DNA of 64,000 bases from Glycomyces harbinensis (GCF_900101745.1 NZ_FNAD01000007.1:269836-333835); one strand, 5' to 3'; positions 1-10,475 are shown, counted from the stretch's first letter. Numbers and translations are program-made. Notes: generated by a model from the letters alone, not told the origin.

Positions 1-1043
1 GCGGCCGCGGCGGTGCGCTTGCCGACCCGGGTCTGGAGCATCCACAGCTTGCCGCGCTCGATTGTGAACTCCACGTCGCACAGGTCTCGGAAGTGGTCCT
101 CCAGGATCGTCATGATGACCAGGAGCTCCTCGAAGGAGACGGGGTCGATCCGTTCGAGTTCCTGGAGGGGCACGGGGGTCCGGATGCCGGCGACGACGTC
201 CTCGCCCTGGGCGTCGGCGAGGTAGTCGCCGTAGACGCCCGGCGCCCCGGTGGCGGGGTCGCGGGTGAACGCGACGCCGGTGCCCGAGTCCGGTCCCAGG
301 TTGCCGTAGACCATCGCCATCACGTTGACGGCGGTGCCCAGGTCGTGGGGGATGCGCTCGCGGCCGCGGTAGACGCGGGCGCGTTCGGTGTTCCACGAGG
401 AGAACACTGCTCGGACGGCCATGTCGAGCTGCTCGCGTGGGTCTTGGGGGAAGTCGCGGCCGGTCGCCTCGGTGACGATCCGCTTGTAGACCGCGACGAC
501 GTCCCTCAGTGCCGCCGCATCGAGGTCGACGTCCCGGGTGACGTCGTGGAACCGCTTGACCTCTGCCAGCGCGGCCGCGAACTCGGCCGCGTCAATCCCG
601 AGCACGGTCGCGCCGAACATCTGGATGAGCCGCCGGTAGGAGTCCCAGGCGAACCGCTCGTTGCCCGAGGCCGCCGCGAGCCCGAGCACCGACATGTCGT
701 TGAGTCCGATGTCGAGGACGGTCTCCATCATCCCCGGCATGGAGAACTTCGCGCCCGACCGGACCGAGACGAGCATGGGGTCCTCGGCCGCGCCGAGCCG
801 CTTGCCGCGCTCGGCCTCCAAGCGTTCTAGGTGCTCGCCGATCTCCTCGGCCAGTCCCGGCGGTTCCTGGCCGTCGGCCAGGAAACGGCGGCACGCCTCG
901 GTGGAGACGGTGAAGCCGGGCGGGACGGGGAGGCCGAGATTGGTCATCTCGGCGAGGTTCGCGCCCTTGCCCCCGAGCAGGTCCTTGTGGTCCTTGTCGC
1001 CTTCGGCGAACGCGAACACATACCGTCGCTTCGTGCTGTCCAT
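1..1043 (-). CDS. ppdK: Pyruvate, phosphate dikinase, N-terminal part (partial at window edge)
   Basis: PPDK interconverts pyruvate + ATP + Pi and PEP + AMP + PPi in the cytoplasm. Translating the minus strand from the ATG at 1043 gives 347 codons with no stop, so the 3' end lies outside the window; the family is usually near 880 residues. Visible ATP-grasp signatures are GGKGANLAEM (about residues 24-33), PVPPGFTVSTEA just after, and SVRSGAKFSMPGMM (about residue 93). A GAGGG Shine-Dalgarno precedes the ATG. The gene diverges from the 2-oxoacid:ferredoxin oxidoreductase operon, so PEP/pyruvate interconversion is set next to pyruvate oxidation. The missing C-terminal PEP-utilising domain cannot be checked. 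The pattern of SVRSGAKFSMPGMM fits PPDK better than PEP synthase. Confidence 0.93.
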   Translation of the reverse strand, partial: MDSTKRRYVFAFAEGDKDHKDLLGGKGANLAEMTNLGLPVPPGFTVSTEACRRFLADGQEPPGLAEEIGEHLERLEAERGKRLGAAEDPMLVSVRSGAKFSMPGMMETVLDIGLNDMSVLGLAAASGNERFAWDSYRRLIQMFGATVLGIDAAEFAAALAEVKRFHDVTRDVDLDAAALRDVVAVYKRIVTEATGRDFPQDPREQLDMAVRAVFSSWNTERARVYRGRERIPHDLGTAVNVMAMVYGNLGPDSGTGVAFTRDPATGAPGVYGDYLADAQGEDVVAGIRTPVPLQELERIDPVSFEELLVIMTILEDHFRDLCDVEFTIERGKLWMLQTRVGKRTAAA

Positions 1044-1263
1044 CGCACTGCCCTCTTTCTTCCGGATACCTCCCTCCATTGGATGGCGCACGGCGCCGCC
1101 GCGCGCGGGCCAGAGGACACGAGCGGGACCGACCTTGGTCCTGCTCCGGGTGGACCGGTCGCGCCGCAGGGACCAACGGGTTCTCGACGGGGGCCGTATG
1201 GCACCTGTCGCAGCCGGGGCTGCCGCGATTGACTCGAATCAGCCAGATCGGAAGGGGGACGTC
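1044..1263. promoter_or_regulatory. Divergent promoter region between ppdK and the por operon
   Basis: This 220-base gap must hold promoters for both directions. Two imperfect GGGAC-type elements are visible, GGGACC-GACCTT-GGTCC at 1125-1141 and GGGACCAACGGGTT at 1169-1182. They resemble DosR/DevR boxes only weakly. GGAAGGGGG at 1250-1258 is the ribosome site of the plus-strand gene. Regulation by DosR is inference from the better boxes further along. Confidence 0.4.
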
Positions 1264-1884
1264 ATGTTCGCGATCAGAATCCACGGTCGAGGCGGCCAGG
1301 GAGTGGTCACCGCCGCCGAGATGCTGTCTCAGGCCGCGTTCCTGGAAGGCAAGTTCGCCCAGGCGGTCCCGAGCTTCGGCTCCGAGCGGACCGGCGCGCC
1401 CGTCGTCGCCTACTGCCGCATCGCCGACTGCATGCTGCGCGGACGCGAACCGGTGGCCCGTCCCGACGCGCTGATCATCCAGGACCCGACGCTGCGGTTC
1501 CTCCCCGAGGTCTTCGAAGGTATGCCTGTGGGGGGCTACCTCCTCGTCAACTCCGCCCGCCCGCTCGCAGAGCTCGGCATCGGCGACCGCCTGGCAGGAC
1601 TCCGCCGCTCGCGCGTCGCCTCGTTGGACGCCAGCCGGATCGCCCGCTCGCACCTCGGTCGGCCGCTGCCCAACACCGCACTCCTCGGCGGTTTCGCCGC
1701 ACTCTCCGGGGTGCTTTCGCTCGACTCCATTGCCGAGGCGTTCCGGCAGAGGTTTGACGACACCGTCGCTGAGGCCAACGTCCGCGCGGCCTTCGAGGCG
1801 TATCGCCTGGTGGCCGCCCAGCGGCACGGGCGGGAGCAATTGCGGGGCCACCGCGTCCTGCGCGCCCAGACAGCGCGCCCGTAG
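1264..1884 (+). CDS. porG: 2-oxoacid:ferredoxin oxidoreductase, gamma subunit
   Basis: This is the gamma subunit of a pyruvate/2-oxoacid:ferredoxin oxidoreductase, which converts 2-oxoacid + CoA to acyl-CoA + CO2 with reduction of ferredoxin. It has 206 residues, normal for a free-standing gamma subunit. The N-terminus carries the family signature RGGQGVVTAAEML (about residues 9-21), followed by SERTGAPVVAYCRI near residue 40. The ATG at 1264 was chosen because GGAAGGGGG lies 5 bases upstream and the family motif begins directly after it; longer in-frame extensions are shadow sequence. It is first in a run gamma-alpha-beta-GltD/ferredoxin-pntAA-pntAB-pntB. The exact 2-oxoacid (pyruvate, 2-oxoglutarate or 2-ketoisovalerate) cannot be read from sequence; pyruvate is favoured by the adjacent ppdK. 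Confidence 0.9.
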   Translation: MFAIRIHGRGGQGVVTAAEMLSQAAFLEGKFAQAVPSFGSERTGAPVVAYCRIADCMLRGREPVARPDALIIQDPTLRFLPEVFEGMPVGGYLLVNSARPLAELGIGDRLAGLRRSRVASLDASRIARSHLGRPLPNTALLGGFAALSGVLSLDSIAEAFRQRFDDTVAEANVRAAFEAYRLVAAQRHGREQLRGHRVLRAQTARP

Positions 1885-1914
1885 ACACCGGTCCCGGCAG
1901 AGGAGCGATGGAAA

Positions 1915-3090
1915 ATGTGCGAGCAGATCGAGGGTTCTCAGGCCATGGCGCGCGTAGTGGCGGCCTGCCGTCCTGACGTGGTGTGCGCCTACCCCATCTC
2001 ACCCCAGACCCACATCGTCGAGGCCCTCGCCGCGATGGTCCGCGCCGGAAGGCCCGGCCGGGCTCAGTTTGTCAACGTCGAGAGCGAGATGGCCGCCCTG
2101 TCGGTGGCCATCGGCGCCTCCGCGACCGGCGCCCGCGCTTACACCGCCACCGCCAGCCAGGGACTGCTGTACATGGCCGAGGCCCTCTACAACGCGGCCG
2201 GCCTCGGCCTGCCGATCGTCATGACGGTGGCGAACCGGGCGATCGGCGCGCCGATCAACATCTGGAACGACCACTCCGACTCGATCTCCCAGCGCGATTC
2301 GGGCTGGATCCAGCTGTACGCCTTGGACAACCAGCATGCCGCCGATCTCCACCCGGTCGCCTTCCGCCTGGCCGAAGAGGTGTCGCTGCCGGTCATGGTA
2401 TGCGTGGACGGATTCGTGCTGACGCACGCTGTCGAGCCGGTGGATCTGGCCGAGCAGGCCCAGGTGGACGCGTTTCTGCCGCCTTTCGCGCCCCGCCAGG
2501 TCCTCGACCCGGACGATCCGATCACCATCGGTGCGATGGTCGGACCGGAGGCGTTCACCGAGGTCCGGTTCCTGGCCCACGAGAACGCGAAGCGCGCCCT
2601 CGACCGCCTGCCGGTCCTCGCCGCGGACTACGCCGCCATCGTCGGACGCACAGTACCGGCCATAGTGGATTCCTACCGCTCGGAGGACGCCGAGATGCTG
2701 GTGATCGCCATGGGTTCGGTCGTCGGCACCCTCAAGGACGCCGTGGACGAACTACGCGACGACGGCGCCGACGTCGGCGCGCTCGGGCTGGTCGCATACC
2801 GCCCCTTTCCGTTCGAGACGATCCGGGCCGCGGCCGCCGGGCGCTCACGCGTGATCGTGCTGGAGCGGGCCCAACCCGCCGGCAGTACGGGCGTGGTCGG
2901 CGCCGAGGTCCGATCGGCCCTCCCCGGCGGCCCGCCGGTCCACTCCGTCGTGGCCGGACTCGGCGGACGGCCCGTCACACGCTCCTCTCTCAAGACCGTG
3001 ATCACAGCGGCGCAGCGCGGCGAACTGCCCGAACTGTCCTTCATGGACCTCGACACCGGGCTCGTTGAAGCCGCAAGGAGTGCGACATGA
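1915..3090 (+). CDS. porA: 2-oxoacid:ferredoxin oxidoreductase, alpha subunit
   Basis: Alpha subunit of the same oxidoreductase, 391 residues. The pyrimidine-binding fold of the TPP enzyme begins with YPISPQTHIVEAL (residues 26-38), in which the ISPQT segment is the family hallmark. SEMAALSVAIGAS follows at about 61-73, carrying the glutamate that normally contacts TPP. The transketolase C-terminal-like domain occupies the second half. The start ATG at 1915 has GAGGAG about 10 bases upstream. The ATG at 1908 is out of frame and gives no family similarity. The stop overlaps the next start by four bases (ATGA), so alpha and beta are translationally coupled. Confidence 0.93.
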   Translation: MCEQIEGSQAMARVVAACRPDVVCAYPISPQTHIVEALAAMVRAGRPGRAQFVNVESEMAALSVAIGASATGARAYTATASQGLLYMAEALYNAAGLGLPIVMTVANRAIGAPINIWNDHSDSISQRDSGWIQLYALDNQHAADLHPVAFRLAEEVSLPVMVCVDGFVLTHAVEPVDLAEQAQVDAFLPPFAPRQVLDPDDPITIGAMVGPEAFTEVRFLAHENAKRALDRLPVLAADYAAIVGRTVPAIVDSYRSEDAEMLVIAMGSVVGTLKDAVDELRDDGADVGALGLVAYRPFPFETIRAAAAGRSRVIVLERAQPAGSTGVVGAEVRSALPGGPPVHSVVAGLGGRPVTRSSLKTVITAAQRGELPELSFMDLDTGLVEAARSAT

Positions 3091-4091
3091 CCACGCAGCG
3101 TCTCAAGTTCTACCAGGTCGGCAGCTTCGCCGTCGGCAACCGCCTCGCCGCCCCCGACCAGCGGACCGTCCAAGCACGGCCCGACCGGGCCAACGCGCTC
3201 ACGAGCGGCCACCGCGCCTGCCGCGGGTGCGGCGAGGCCCTGGGCGCCCGCTTCGTGCAGGATGCGGCCGCGCGCGCCGCCGAAGGCCGCCTCATCAGCG
3301 TCAACGCCACCGGCTGCTTGGAGGTCTTCTCCACGCCGTTCCCCGAAACCGCCTGGCAGGTCCCGTGGATCCACTCCCTGTTCGGCAACGCCCCCTCGGT
3401 CGCCTCGGGAGTCGCATACGCGCTGCGCGCCAAAGGCGACACGCGTACCAGGGTCCTCGGCCAGGGCGGCGACGGCGGCACCGTCGACATCGGATTCGCT
3501 TCGCTCTCAGGCATGTTCGAACGCAACGACGACGTCCTGTTCGTCTGCTACGACAACCAGGGCTACATGAACACCGGCGTGCAGCGTTCCGGAGCTACCC
3601 CTCCCGCGGCCCGCACCGCGACCACTCCCGCTCTCGGGCCCACGCCCGGTAACCCGTTCGGCCAGGGTAAGGACGCCCCCCGCATCGCCGCCGCCCACCG
3701 CATCCCCTACGTCGCGACGGCCACGATCGCCGACCTGCACGACCTTGAGGACAAGGTCGCCGCCGCCATGGCGCTGCACGGCGCCCGCTACCTCCACGTG
3801 CTCGTGCCCTGCCCCCTCGGCTGGGGCAGCGCCTCCGCTGAGACGGTGAAGCTCGCGCGCCTCGCCGTCGACACCGCCCTGTTCCCGCTTTACGAGGCCC
3901 GCGGCGGCGAGGTCACCGCCGTCACGCGCCTGCGCCGCCAACCGGTCCCCGTCGAGCAGTACCTGCGGCCCCAGAAGCGCTACCGGCACCTGTTCGAACC
4001 CGGGATCGACACGGCGACGCTCGACCGCATCCAACTGATCGCCGACGCCAACATCGCCGAATACGGCCTGGCACCCGAGGAGGGGTCATGA
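3087..4091 (+). CDS. porB: 2-oxoacid:ferredoxin oxidoreductase, beta subunit (TPP and 4Fe-4S)
   Basis: Beta subunit, 334 residues, holding the diphosphate half of TPP and one 4Fe-4S cluster. The cluster ligands expected in this family are seen as ACRGCGEAL (Cys45, Cys48), ATGCLEVF (Cys near 75) and LVPCPLGW (Cys near 230). The TPP/Mg motif is GQGGDGGTVDIG (about 130-141), followed by CYDNQGYMNTGVQRSGAT, typical of pyruvate-type beta subunits. It overlaps porA and the following flavoprotein gene by four bases each. It has no ferredoxin domain of its own; that function appears to be supplied by the fused ferredoxin of the next gene. Confidence 0.93.
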   Translation: MTTQRLKFYQVGSFAVGNRLAAPDQRTVQARPDRANALTSGHRACRGCGEALGARFVQDAAARAAEGRLISVNATGCLEVFSTPFPETAWQVPWIHSLFGNAPSVASGVAYALRAKGDTRTRVLGQGGDGGTVDIGFASLSGMFERNDDVLFVCYDNQGYMNTGVQRSGATPPAARTATTPALGPTPGNPFGQGKDAPRIAAAHRIPYVATATIADLHDLEDKVAAAMALHGARYLHVLVPCPLGWGSASAETVKLARLAVDTALFPLYEARGGEVTAVTRLRRQPVPVEQYLRPQKRYRHLFEPGIDTATLDRIQLIADANIAEYGLAPEEGS

Positions 4092-5713
4092 CCGCCGAAC
4101 GCAGACGGCTCCCGTTCGCCGTCACCTTGGCGACCGGCACGAGCCTGGCCAACCACACCGGCGCCTGGCGCACCGAGCGGCCCGTCTACCGGAACCTGCG
4201 AGCGCCGTGCGGCGACGCTTGCCCGGCGGAGGAGGACGTCCAAGGCTGGCTCTACCGCGCCGAAGAGGGCGAATACGAGGCCGCCTGGCGCCTCCTCATG
4301 GCCGAGAACCCCTTCCCGGCGATCATGGGCCGAGTCTGCTACCACCCGTGCGAGACCGCCTGCAACCGCGGACAGGTCGATGAAGCCGTCGGCATCAACG
4401 CCGTCGAGCGCTTCCTCGGCGACCGGGCCATCAAGCAGGGCTGGACCATGCCGGTCGAAGCCGCACCGACCGGCCGCCGCGTCCTCGTCGTCGGGGCCGG
4501 ACCTGCCGGTCTCGCCGCCGCCTACCACCTGCGCCTGCTCGGACACGAGGTCACCGTCGCCGACGCGGCCGAACGGCCCGGCGGCATGATGCGCTACGGC
4601 ATCCCGGCCTACCGCCTGCCCCGCGACGTCCTCGACGCCGAGATCGACCGCGTCGCGCGCATGGGCGTCACCTTCGAACTCGGCCACCCTGTGACCGACC
4701 TCGACGCCGAGCGCGAGGCCTACGACGCGGTCTTCCTCGCCATCGGCGCCCAGATCGGCAAGCGCGCCTACATCCCCGCGGGCGAGTCCCCGCGGCTGCT
4801 CGACGCGCTCGCCGTGCTCCGCTCCGTCGCCGAAGACGAACCGGTCCGCCTCGGCCGCCGCGTCGTCGTCTACGGCGGCGGCAACACCGCCATGGACGCC
4901 GCCCGCACCGCCCGCCGCCTCGGCGCCACCGAAGCCGTCGTGGTGTACCGACGCACCCGCGAACGCATGCCCGCACACGAGTCCGAAGTGGCGGAAGCCC
5001 TCGACGAGGGCGTCCAGATCCGCTGGCTCTCCACGATCAGCGCCGCCGCCGGCGAGGCGATCGTCCTGGAGCGCATGGAACTCGACGACACCGGCTTTCC
5101 GCGCCCGACCGGCCAATTCGAGACGCTCGCGGCCGACAGCGTCGTCCTCGCCGTCGGTCAGGACGTCGACCGCACCCTCATCGCGGCCCTTCCGGAGACC
5201 GACGGGGCGGTCGCCGTCGACGAGGCGTTCATGACCGCGACCCCCGGCGTCTTCGCCGGCGGCGACATGGTGCCTTCCGAACGGACCTGCACCGTCGCGG
5301 TCGGCCACGGCAAACGCGCCGCACGCCGCATCCACGCCTGGCTCACCGGCATCCAACCAGCCTCCGGGCCCAAGCCGCCGATCGCCGACATCGAACGACT
5401 CAACACCTGGTACTACACCGAAGCCCCGCACCAGATGCGCCCCCGCCTCGAGACCGCCCGGCGCATCGGCACCTTCGACGAGGTCGTCGGCGGCCTCGAC
5501 GCCGAGACCGCCCTGTTCGAGGCCCGCCGCTGCATGTCCTGCGGCAACTGCTTCGAATGCGACAACTGCTACGGCATGTGCCCCGACAACGCCATCGTCA
5601 AGCTCGGCCCCGGCAAGGGGTTCGCGATCGACCTCGACTACTGCAAGGGCTGCGGCATCTGCGCCGCCGAATGCCCCGCCGGGGCCATCGCCATGATCGA
5701 GGAGGAGACCTGA
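4088..5713 (+). CDS. GltD/NfnB-like NAD(P)H-dependent flavoprotein fused to a 2x[4Fe-4S] ferredoxin
   Basis: A 541-residue flavoprotein of the glutamate-synthase small-chain type. The N-terminal domain has cysteine clusters APCGDACP (about 37-44) and GRVCYHPCETACNRG (about 81-95) for 4Fe-4S centres. The FAD site is VGAGPAGLAAAYHL (from about 135), and the NAD(P)H site is VYGGGNTAMDAART (from about 260). The C-terminus adds a two-cluster ferredoxin, with CMSCGNCFECDNCYGMCP and CKGCGICAAECP, the kind of delta subunit that normally stands alone in POR operons. It is encoded between porB and pntAA with four-base overlap upstream, so it probably passes electrons between the oxidoreductase and NAD(P)H. 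No glutamate synthase large chain is nearby. True electron bifurcation is not shown by sequence. Confidence 0.88.
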   Translation: MTAERRRLPFAVTLATGTSLANHTGAWRTERPVYRNLRAPCGDACPAEEDVQGWLYRAEEGEYEAAWRLLMAENPFPAIMGRVCYHPCETACNRGQVDEAVGINAVERFLGDRAIKQGWTMPVEAAPTGRRVLVVGAGPAGLAAAYHLRLLGHEVTVADAAERPGGMMRYGIPAYRLPRDVLDAEIDRVARMGVTFELGHPVTDLDAEREAYDAVFLAIGAQIGKRAYIPAGESPRLLDALAVLRSVAEDEPVRLGRRVVVYGGGNTAMDAARTARRLGATEAVVVYRRTRERMPAHESEVAEALDEGVQIRWLSTISAAAGEAIVLERMELDDTGFPRPTGQFETLAADSVVLAVGQDVDRTLIAALPETDGAVAVDEAFMTATPGVFAGGDMVPSERTCTVAVGHGKRAARRIHAWLTGIQPASGPKPPIADIERLNTWYYTEAPHQMRPRLETARRIGTFDEVVGGLDAETALFEARRCMSCGNCFECDNCYGMCPDNAIVKLGPGKGFAIDLDYCKGCGICAAECPAGAIAMIEEET

Positions 5714-6876
5714 TGAACCACACCGCAGTGGGCGTCCTCAAGGAGCACGCCCCAGGAGAACGCCGCGTCGCCCTCGTTCCCGGCGACGTCGCCGCCCTGG
5801 CCCGGACCGGCTTCGCCGTCTGCGTGGAGCACGGCGCGGGGGACCGCGCCTGGTTCACCGACCAGGACTACCGCGACGCCGGAGCAGTGGTGGAGGAGGC
5901 GGCGGCGATCCGCCGTGACTGCGCGATCCTGCTGTGCGTCGATCCGCCCATCGTCGAGAGCCCCCTGTCGCCGCACGCCGGGCAGGTCCTCATCGGCATG
6001 CTGCAACCGCTGCACCAGCCGCACCGGGTCCGGGCCTGGGCCCGCCAGGGCATCACCACCGTCAGCCTCGACATGCTGCCGCGCACCCTCTCCCGGGCCC
6101 AGGCCATGGACGCCCTCACCTCCCAGACCCATCTCGCCGGCTACCGCGCCGTCTTCGTCGCGGCGGCCGCCTACCGGGGCTTCATGCCGATGCTCACCAC
6201 GGCGACCGGCACCGTCAGGCCCGCCTCCGTCCTCGTTCTCGGTTGCGGTGTCGCCGGACTGTCCGCGGTCGGCGCCGCCCGAAGAGCCGGCGCGGTCGTG
6301 ACCGCCTATGACGTCCGGCCCGAGGCCGCCGCCGCGGCGCGGTCGCTTGGCGCCGCCGTCCTGGACCTCGCCGTCGACGCCGCGGGCGAAGGGGGATACG
6401 CCAGAGCCCTCACCGAGACCGAGACCCGAGCCCAGCAGGAGACGCTCGCCGCGGTCATCGGCCGCTTCGACATCGTCATCGCCACAGCCCAGGTCCCCGG
6501 CGGCGAACCGCCGCTGCTGGTCACCGAGACTGCGATCGACCGGCTGCGCCCCGGCGCCGTCCTGGTCGACCTCGCCGCCGGCGCCCTCGGCGGCAACATC
6601 GCCGGATCCGTGCCGGACGCCACCGTCGAACCCGCACGCGGCGTCACCCTCATCGGGGCCCCGAACCTCGCCTCCGACATGGCCCCGGCCGCGTCGGCCG
6701 CATACTCCCGCAACGTATGCGCGCTGCTCAAGCACCTCGCGCCAGCGGGAGCGCTCCGCATCGACCCCGACGACGAGATTCAAGCCGCCGTCCTCATCAC
6801 CCACGGCGGGGCGATCGTCCATCGGACCCTCGCCCGGCTCGCCGCACCGCCCACCAGGGAAAGGACCGGCGCATGA
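5713..6876 (+). CDS. pntAA: NAD(P) transhydrogenase subunit alpha, part 1 (NAD(H)-binding)
   Basis: Soluble dI domain of proton-translocating transhydrogenase, which moves hydride between NADH and NADP+ using the proton gradient. It has 387 residues, in the range of split PntAA proteins. It opens with VGVLKEHAPGERRVALVPGD, the alanine dehydrogenase/PNT N-terminal signature. The NAD fold shows VLGCGVAGLSAVGAARRAGA around residue 176. The start ATG at 5713 overlaps the previous stop as TGATG with GGAGGAG just upstream. The next gene overlaps by four bases. Together with pntAB and pntB it makes the three-subunit enzyme common in actinobacteria and alphaproteobacteria. Confidence 0.93.
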   Translation: MNHTAVGVLKEHAPGERRVALVPGDVAALARTGFAVCVEHGAGDRAWFTDQDYRDAGAVVEEAAAIRRDCAILLCVDPPIVESPLSPHAGQVLIGMLQPLHQPHRVRAWARQGITTVSLDMLPRTLSRAQAMDALTSQTHLAGYRAVFVAAAAYRGFMPMLTTATGTVRPASVLVLGCGVAGLSAVGAARRAGAVVTAYDVRPEAAAAARSLGAAVLDLAVDAAGEGGYARALTETETRAQQETLAAVIGRFDIVIATAQVPGGEPPLLVTETAIDRLRPGAVLVDLAAGALGGNIAGSVPDATVEPARGVTLIGAPNLASDMAPAASAAYSRNVCALLKHLAPAGALRIDPDDEIQAAVLITHGGAIVHRTLARLAAPPTRERTGA

Positions 6877-7180
6877 ACACGCCGATGCTCACCGCCGTAA
6901 CGGTGTTCGCGCTGGCCCTGCTGATCGGGTTCGCGGTCATCAGCAAGGTCCCCGCCACACTCCACACGCCCTTGATGTCGGCCACCAACGCCGTTCACGG
7001 CATCGTCCTCATCGGCGCGATGCTCGTGGCCTCGTCCGCTGACGACGCGCTCGGGTACGCGATCGCCTTCGCGGCCGTCGCCTTCGGGGCGGCCAACGTG
7101 GTCGGCGGCTACGCCGTGTCGGACCGGATGCTCCACATGTTCCGCGCTCCGACGCGCGGGGAAGAGGAAGAGGCGAAACG

Positions 7181-7184
<4 letters not shown>
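6873..7184 (+). CDS. pntAB: NAD(P) transhydrogenase subunit alpha, part 2 (membrane)
   Basis: A 103-residue membrane subunit (half of domain dII). Three hydrophobic helices are visible. The sequence ISKVPATLHTPLMSATNAVH near residue 24 is the conserved PntAB/PntA C-terminal signature. The start at 6873 overlaps pntAA by ATGA and is preceded by AAAGGA; longer in-frame extensions run into pntAA shadow sequence. The C-terminus is acidic and then basic, and it overlaps pntB by four bases (GTGA). It acts in the cytoplasmic membrane as part of the proton channel with PntB. Confidence 0.93.
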
Positions 7185-8584
<1,400 letters not shown>

Positions 8585-8881
8585 CGGTTCCACCTGCGTC
8601 GGCCCATCCTCGCGCACCGAGGCCGACGGAACGAGCGCGAATTCGCCGAGCCGACGCGGGCAGGCGGAGGCGAACGCGGGGCTCGAGGGCCGCACCTGGT
8701 TCGCAGGGCCGGGCTGCGGGGCGTCGTTCACCCGTCGTCTTCGCAGGTTTCCAGTGCTCGCGCCCGACCCTCGTGCGAGGCTCGTACAAGAGCGGGAATC
8801 GCAGTCGGCTCCGGCCTGAGGGTCGCTTCGGCATCACCCGAGCGTTCTGCCGGCGCCATGAGCCGATGATGGAGGGCGAGG
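8585..8881. other. Intergenic region after pntB
   Basis: About 300 bases without a convincing gene. No clean DosR-type box, strong hairpin or sigma-70-like promoter was recognised by eye. A GAGGGCGAGG ribosome site precedes the start at 8882. Confidence 0.5.
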
Positions 8882-10459
8882 ATGAACGGGTCGCGACCCG
8901 ACATCACGGCACCGAGCGGCGCCGAGCCGCCGTTTCGCTGGTCACCGACGTGCGAGGGGGAGGCCGCCCCGCTCGTGCTGCTGCTGGGCGCCACCGGATA
9001 CATCGGCGGGCGGCTGCTGCCGCGGCTCCTGAACGCCGGTTACCGGGTCCGGGTGTTCACCAGGCGACCGGAACGGGCGCGCGGCTTCGCGGCGTCCGAG
9101 GCGGTCGAGGTCTTCAGGGGCGACGCCGCCGACCCGGACGCGGTGCGTCGGGCGATGGACGGCGTCCGGTTCGTCTATCACCTGGTCCACTCGATGACCG
9201 ACGGCCGTGACTTCCGGCGCCTCGATCGCGTGATCGCGCACAATGTCGCCGACGCGGCTGCGGCCGCGGGGGTGCGGCGCCTGGTGTACCTCGGGGGCCT
9301 CGCGCCGCGCACCGGGAAGCTCTCCGCCCATCTGGCGTCGCGGCGCGAGGTCGGCGAGATCCTCGAGCGGTCCGGGGTGCCGGTGCTGATGTTCCAGGCG
9401 GGGGTCGTCATCGGGTCGGGGTCGGCGTCGTTCGAGATGATCCGGCACCTGACCGAGGTGCTGCCGGTGATGACCGCGCCGCGCTGGGTCCGCAACCGCA
9501 TCCAGCCCATCGCGATCCGCGACGTGCTGCACTATCTGCTCTACGCGTTGAAACTCGGCGACGATGTCAGCGGCGCTTTCGACATCGGCGGGCCCGACGT
9601 GCTGCGCTACGACGAGATGATGAACGGCTACGCGCGGCTCGCGGGGTTGCCGCGCCGCCGGATCCTGGCGCTGCCGGTGCTCACGCCCCGGCTCGCCTCG
9701 CACTGGGTCGGGCTCGTGACGCCGGTGCCGCGCAACCTCGCGCGGCCGCTCGTGGAGTCGCTCCAGCACGACTGCGTGATGCGCGATCACCGCGTCGACG
9801 AGTTCATCACAGCGCCGCCCTGCGGCCTACTCTCGTATGACGCCGCGCTGCGGCTCGCACTCGGCCGGATCGAAGTGGATCGGGTCGAGACGAGTTGGGT
9901 CGACGCCACGGTGGCGCAGTCACCGAGCGATCCGCTGCCGAGCGACCCCGAATGGGCCGGGCGGGTGGTCTACACCGATGCGCGCACGATCGCGACGACT
10001 GCGAGCCCGGAGGCCCTGTGGCGGGTGATCACGGGTATCGGCGGTGAGAACGGGTGGTACTCGACGCCGCTGCTGTGGGCGGTCCGAGGCTGGGCCGATC
10101 GCGTGTTCGGCGGCGTGGGGCTCAAGCGCGGGCGCCGGAGCCGCTCGACCGTTCGCGTCGGCGACGTGATCGACTTCTGGCGGGTGGAGGTGTGCGAGCC
10201 CGGGCGCCTGCTGCGGTTGCGGGCCGAGATGCGGCTCCCCGGTCTCGCCTGGCTGGACCTGTCGTGCGAGGCGGGTACGCGGACGCGATACCGCCAGAGG
10301 GCGGTCTTCTTCCCGCGCGGCCTCTCCGGGAGGCTCTACTGGCTGGCGGTGATGCCGTTCCACGGCCTGGTCTTCTCCGGCATGGCCCGCCGGATCGTCG
10401 CCATCGCCGAGAGTGAAGAGGGCAGGGCCCCGTCCGCCCTCCCCGGAGCCGGGCGCTGA
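8882..10459 (+). CDS. NAD(P)-binding SDR/NmrA-type protein with C-terminal DUF2867 domain
   Basis: A 525-residue protein. The Rossmann motif LLLGATGYIGGRLLPRLL is at about residues 35-52, after a 30-residue polar leader. The first two thirds follow the extended/atypical SDR (NmrA/YbjT-like) pattern, including YHLVHSMTD, a phrase typical of YbjT-like proteins. The last 160 residues (from about 370, AGRVVYTDARTIATTASPEA) match the DUF2867 style that is often fused to such SDRs. The substrate is unknown. The gene sits alone between pntB and the convergent hydA, which ends 16 bases away. GAGGGCGAGG gives a good ribosome site. It may belong to the same redox island, but nothing in the sequence proves that. 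Confidence 0.8.
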   Translation: MNGSRPDITAPSGAEPPFRWSPTCEGEAAPLVLLLGATGYIGGRLLPRLLNAGYRVRVFTRRPERARGFAASEAVEVFRGDAADPDAVRRAMDGVRFVYHLVHSMTDGRDFRRLDRVIAHNVADAAAAAGVRRLVYLGGLAPRTGKLSAHLASRREVGEILERSGVPVLMFQAGVVIGSGSASFEMIRHLTEVLPVMTAPRWVRNRIQPIAIRDVLHYLLYALKLGDDVSGAFDIGGPDVLRYDEMMNGYARLAGLPRRRILALPVLTPRLASHWVGLVTPVPRNLARPLVESLQHDCVMRDHRVDEFITAPPCGLLSYDAALRLALGRIEVDRVETSWVDATVAQSPSDPLPSDPEWAGRVVYTDARTIATTASPEALWRVITGIGGENGWYSTPLLWAVRGWADRVFGGVGLKRGRRSRSTVRVGDVIDFWRVEVCEPGRLLRLRAEMRLPGLAWLDLSCEAGTRTRYRQRAVFFPRGLSGRLYWLAVMPFHGLVFSGMARRIVAIAESEEGRAPSALPGAGR

Positions 10460-10475
10460 CGCAGCTCCTGAAACC

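Noticed and set aside
1125..1182. Two GGGAC-type elements in the ppdK/por divergent region as DosR boxes
   Set aside because: Neither has both GGGAC and GNCCC arms at the right spacing, so they are mentioned only as weak possibilities.
592..1851. Long open frames antisense to ppdK and the POR gamma gene
   Set aside because: They are Arg/Gly/Pro-rich mirror frames of well-recognised genes, as expected in high-GC DNA.
3980..5431. 483-codon minus-strand open frame opposite the GltD-like gene
   Set aside because: The plus-strand protein has complete FAD, NAD(P)H and ferredoxin motifs; the minus frame has none and is a shadow.
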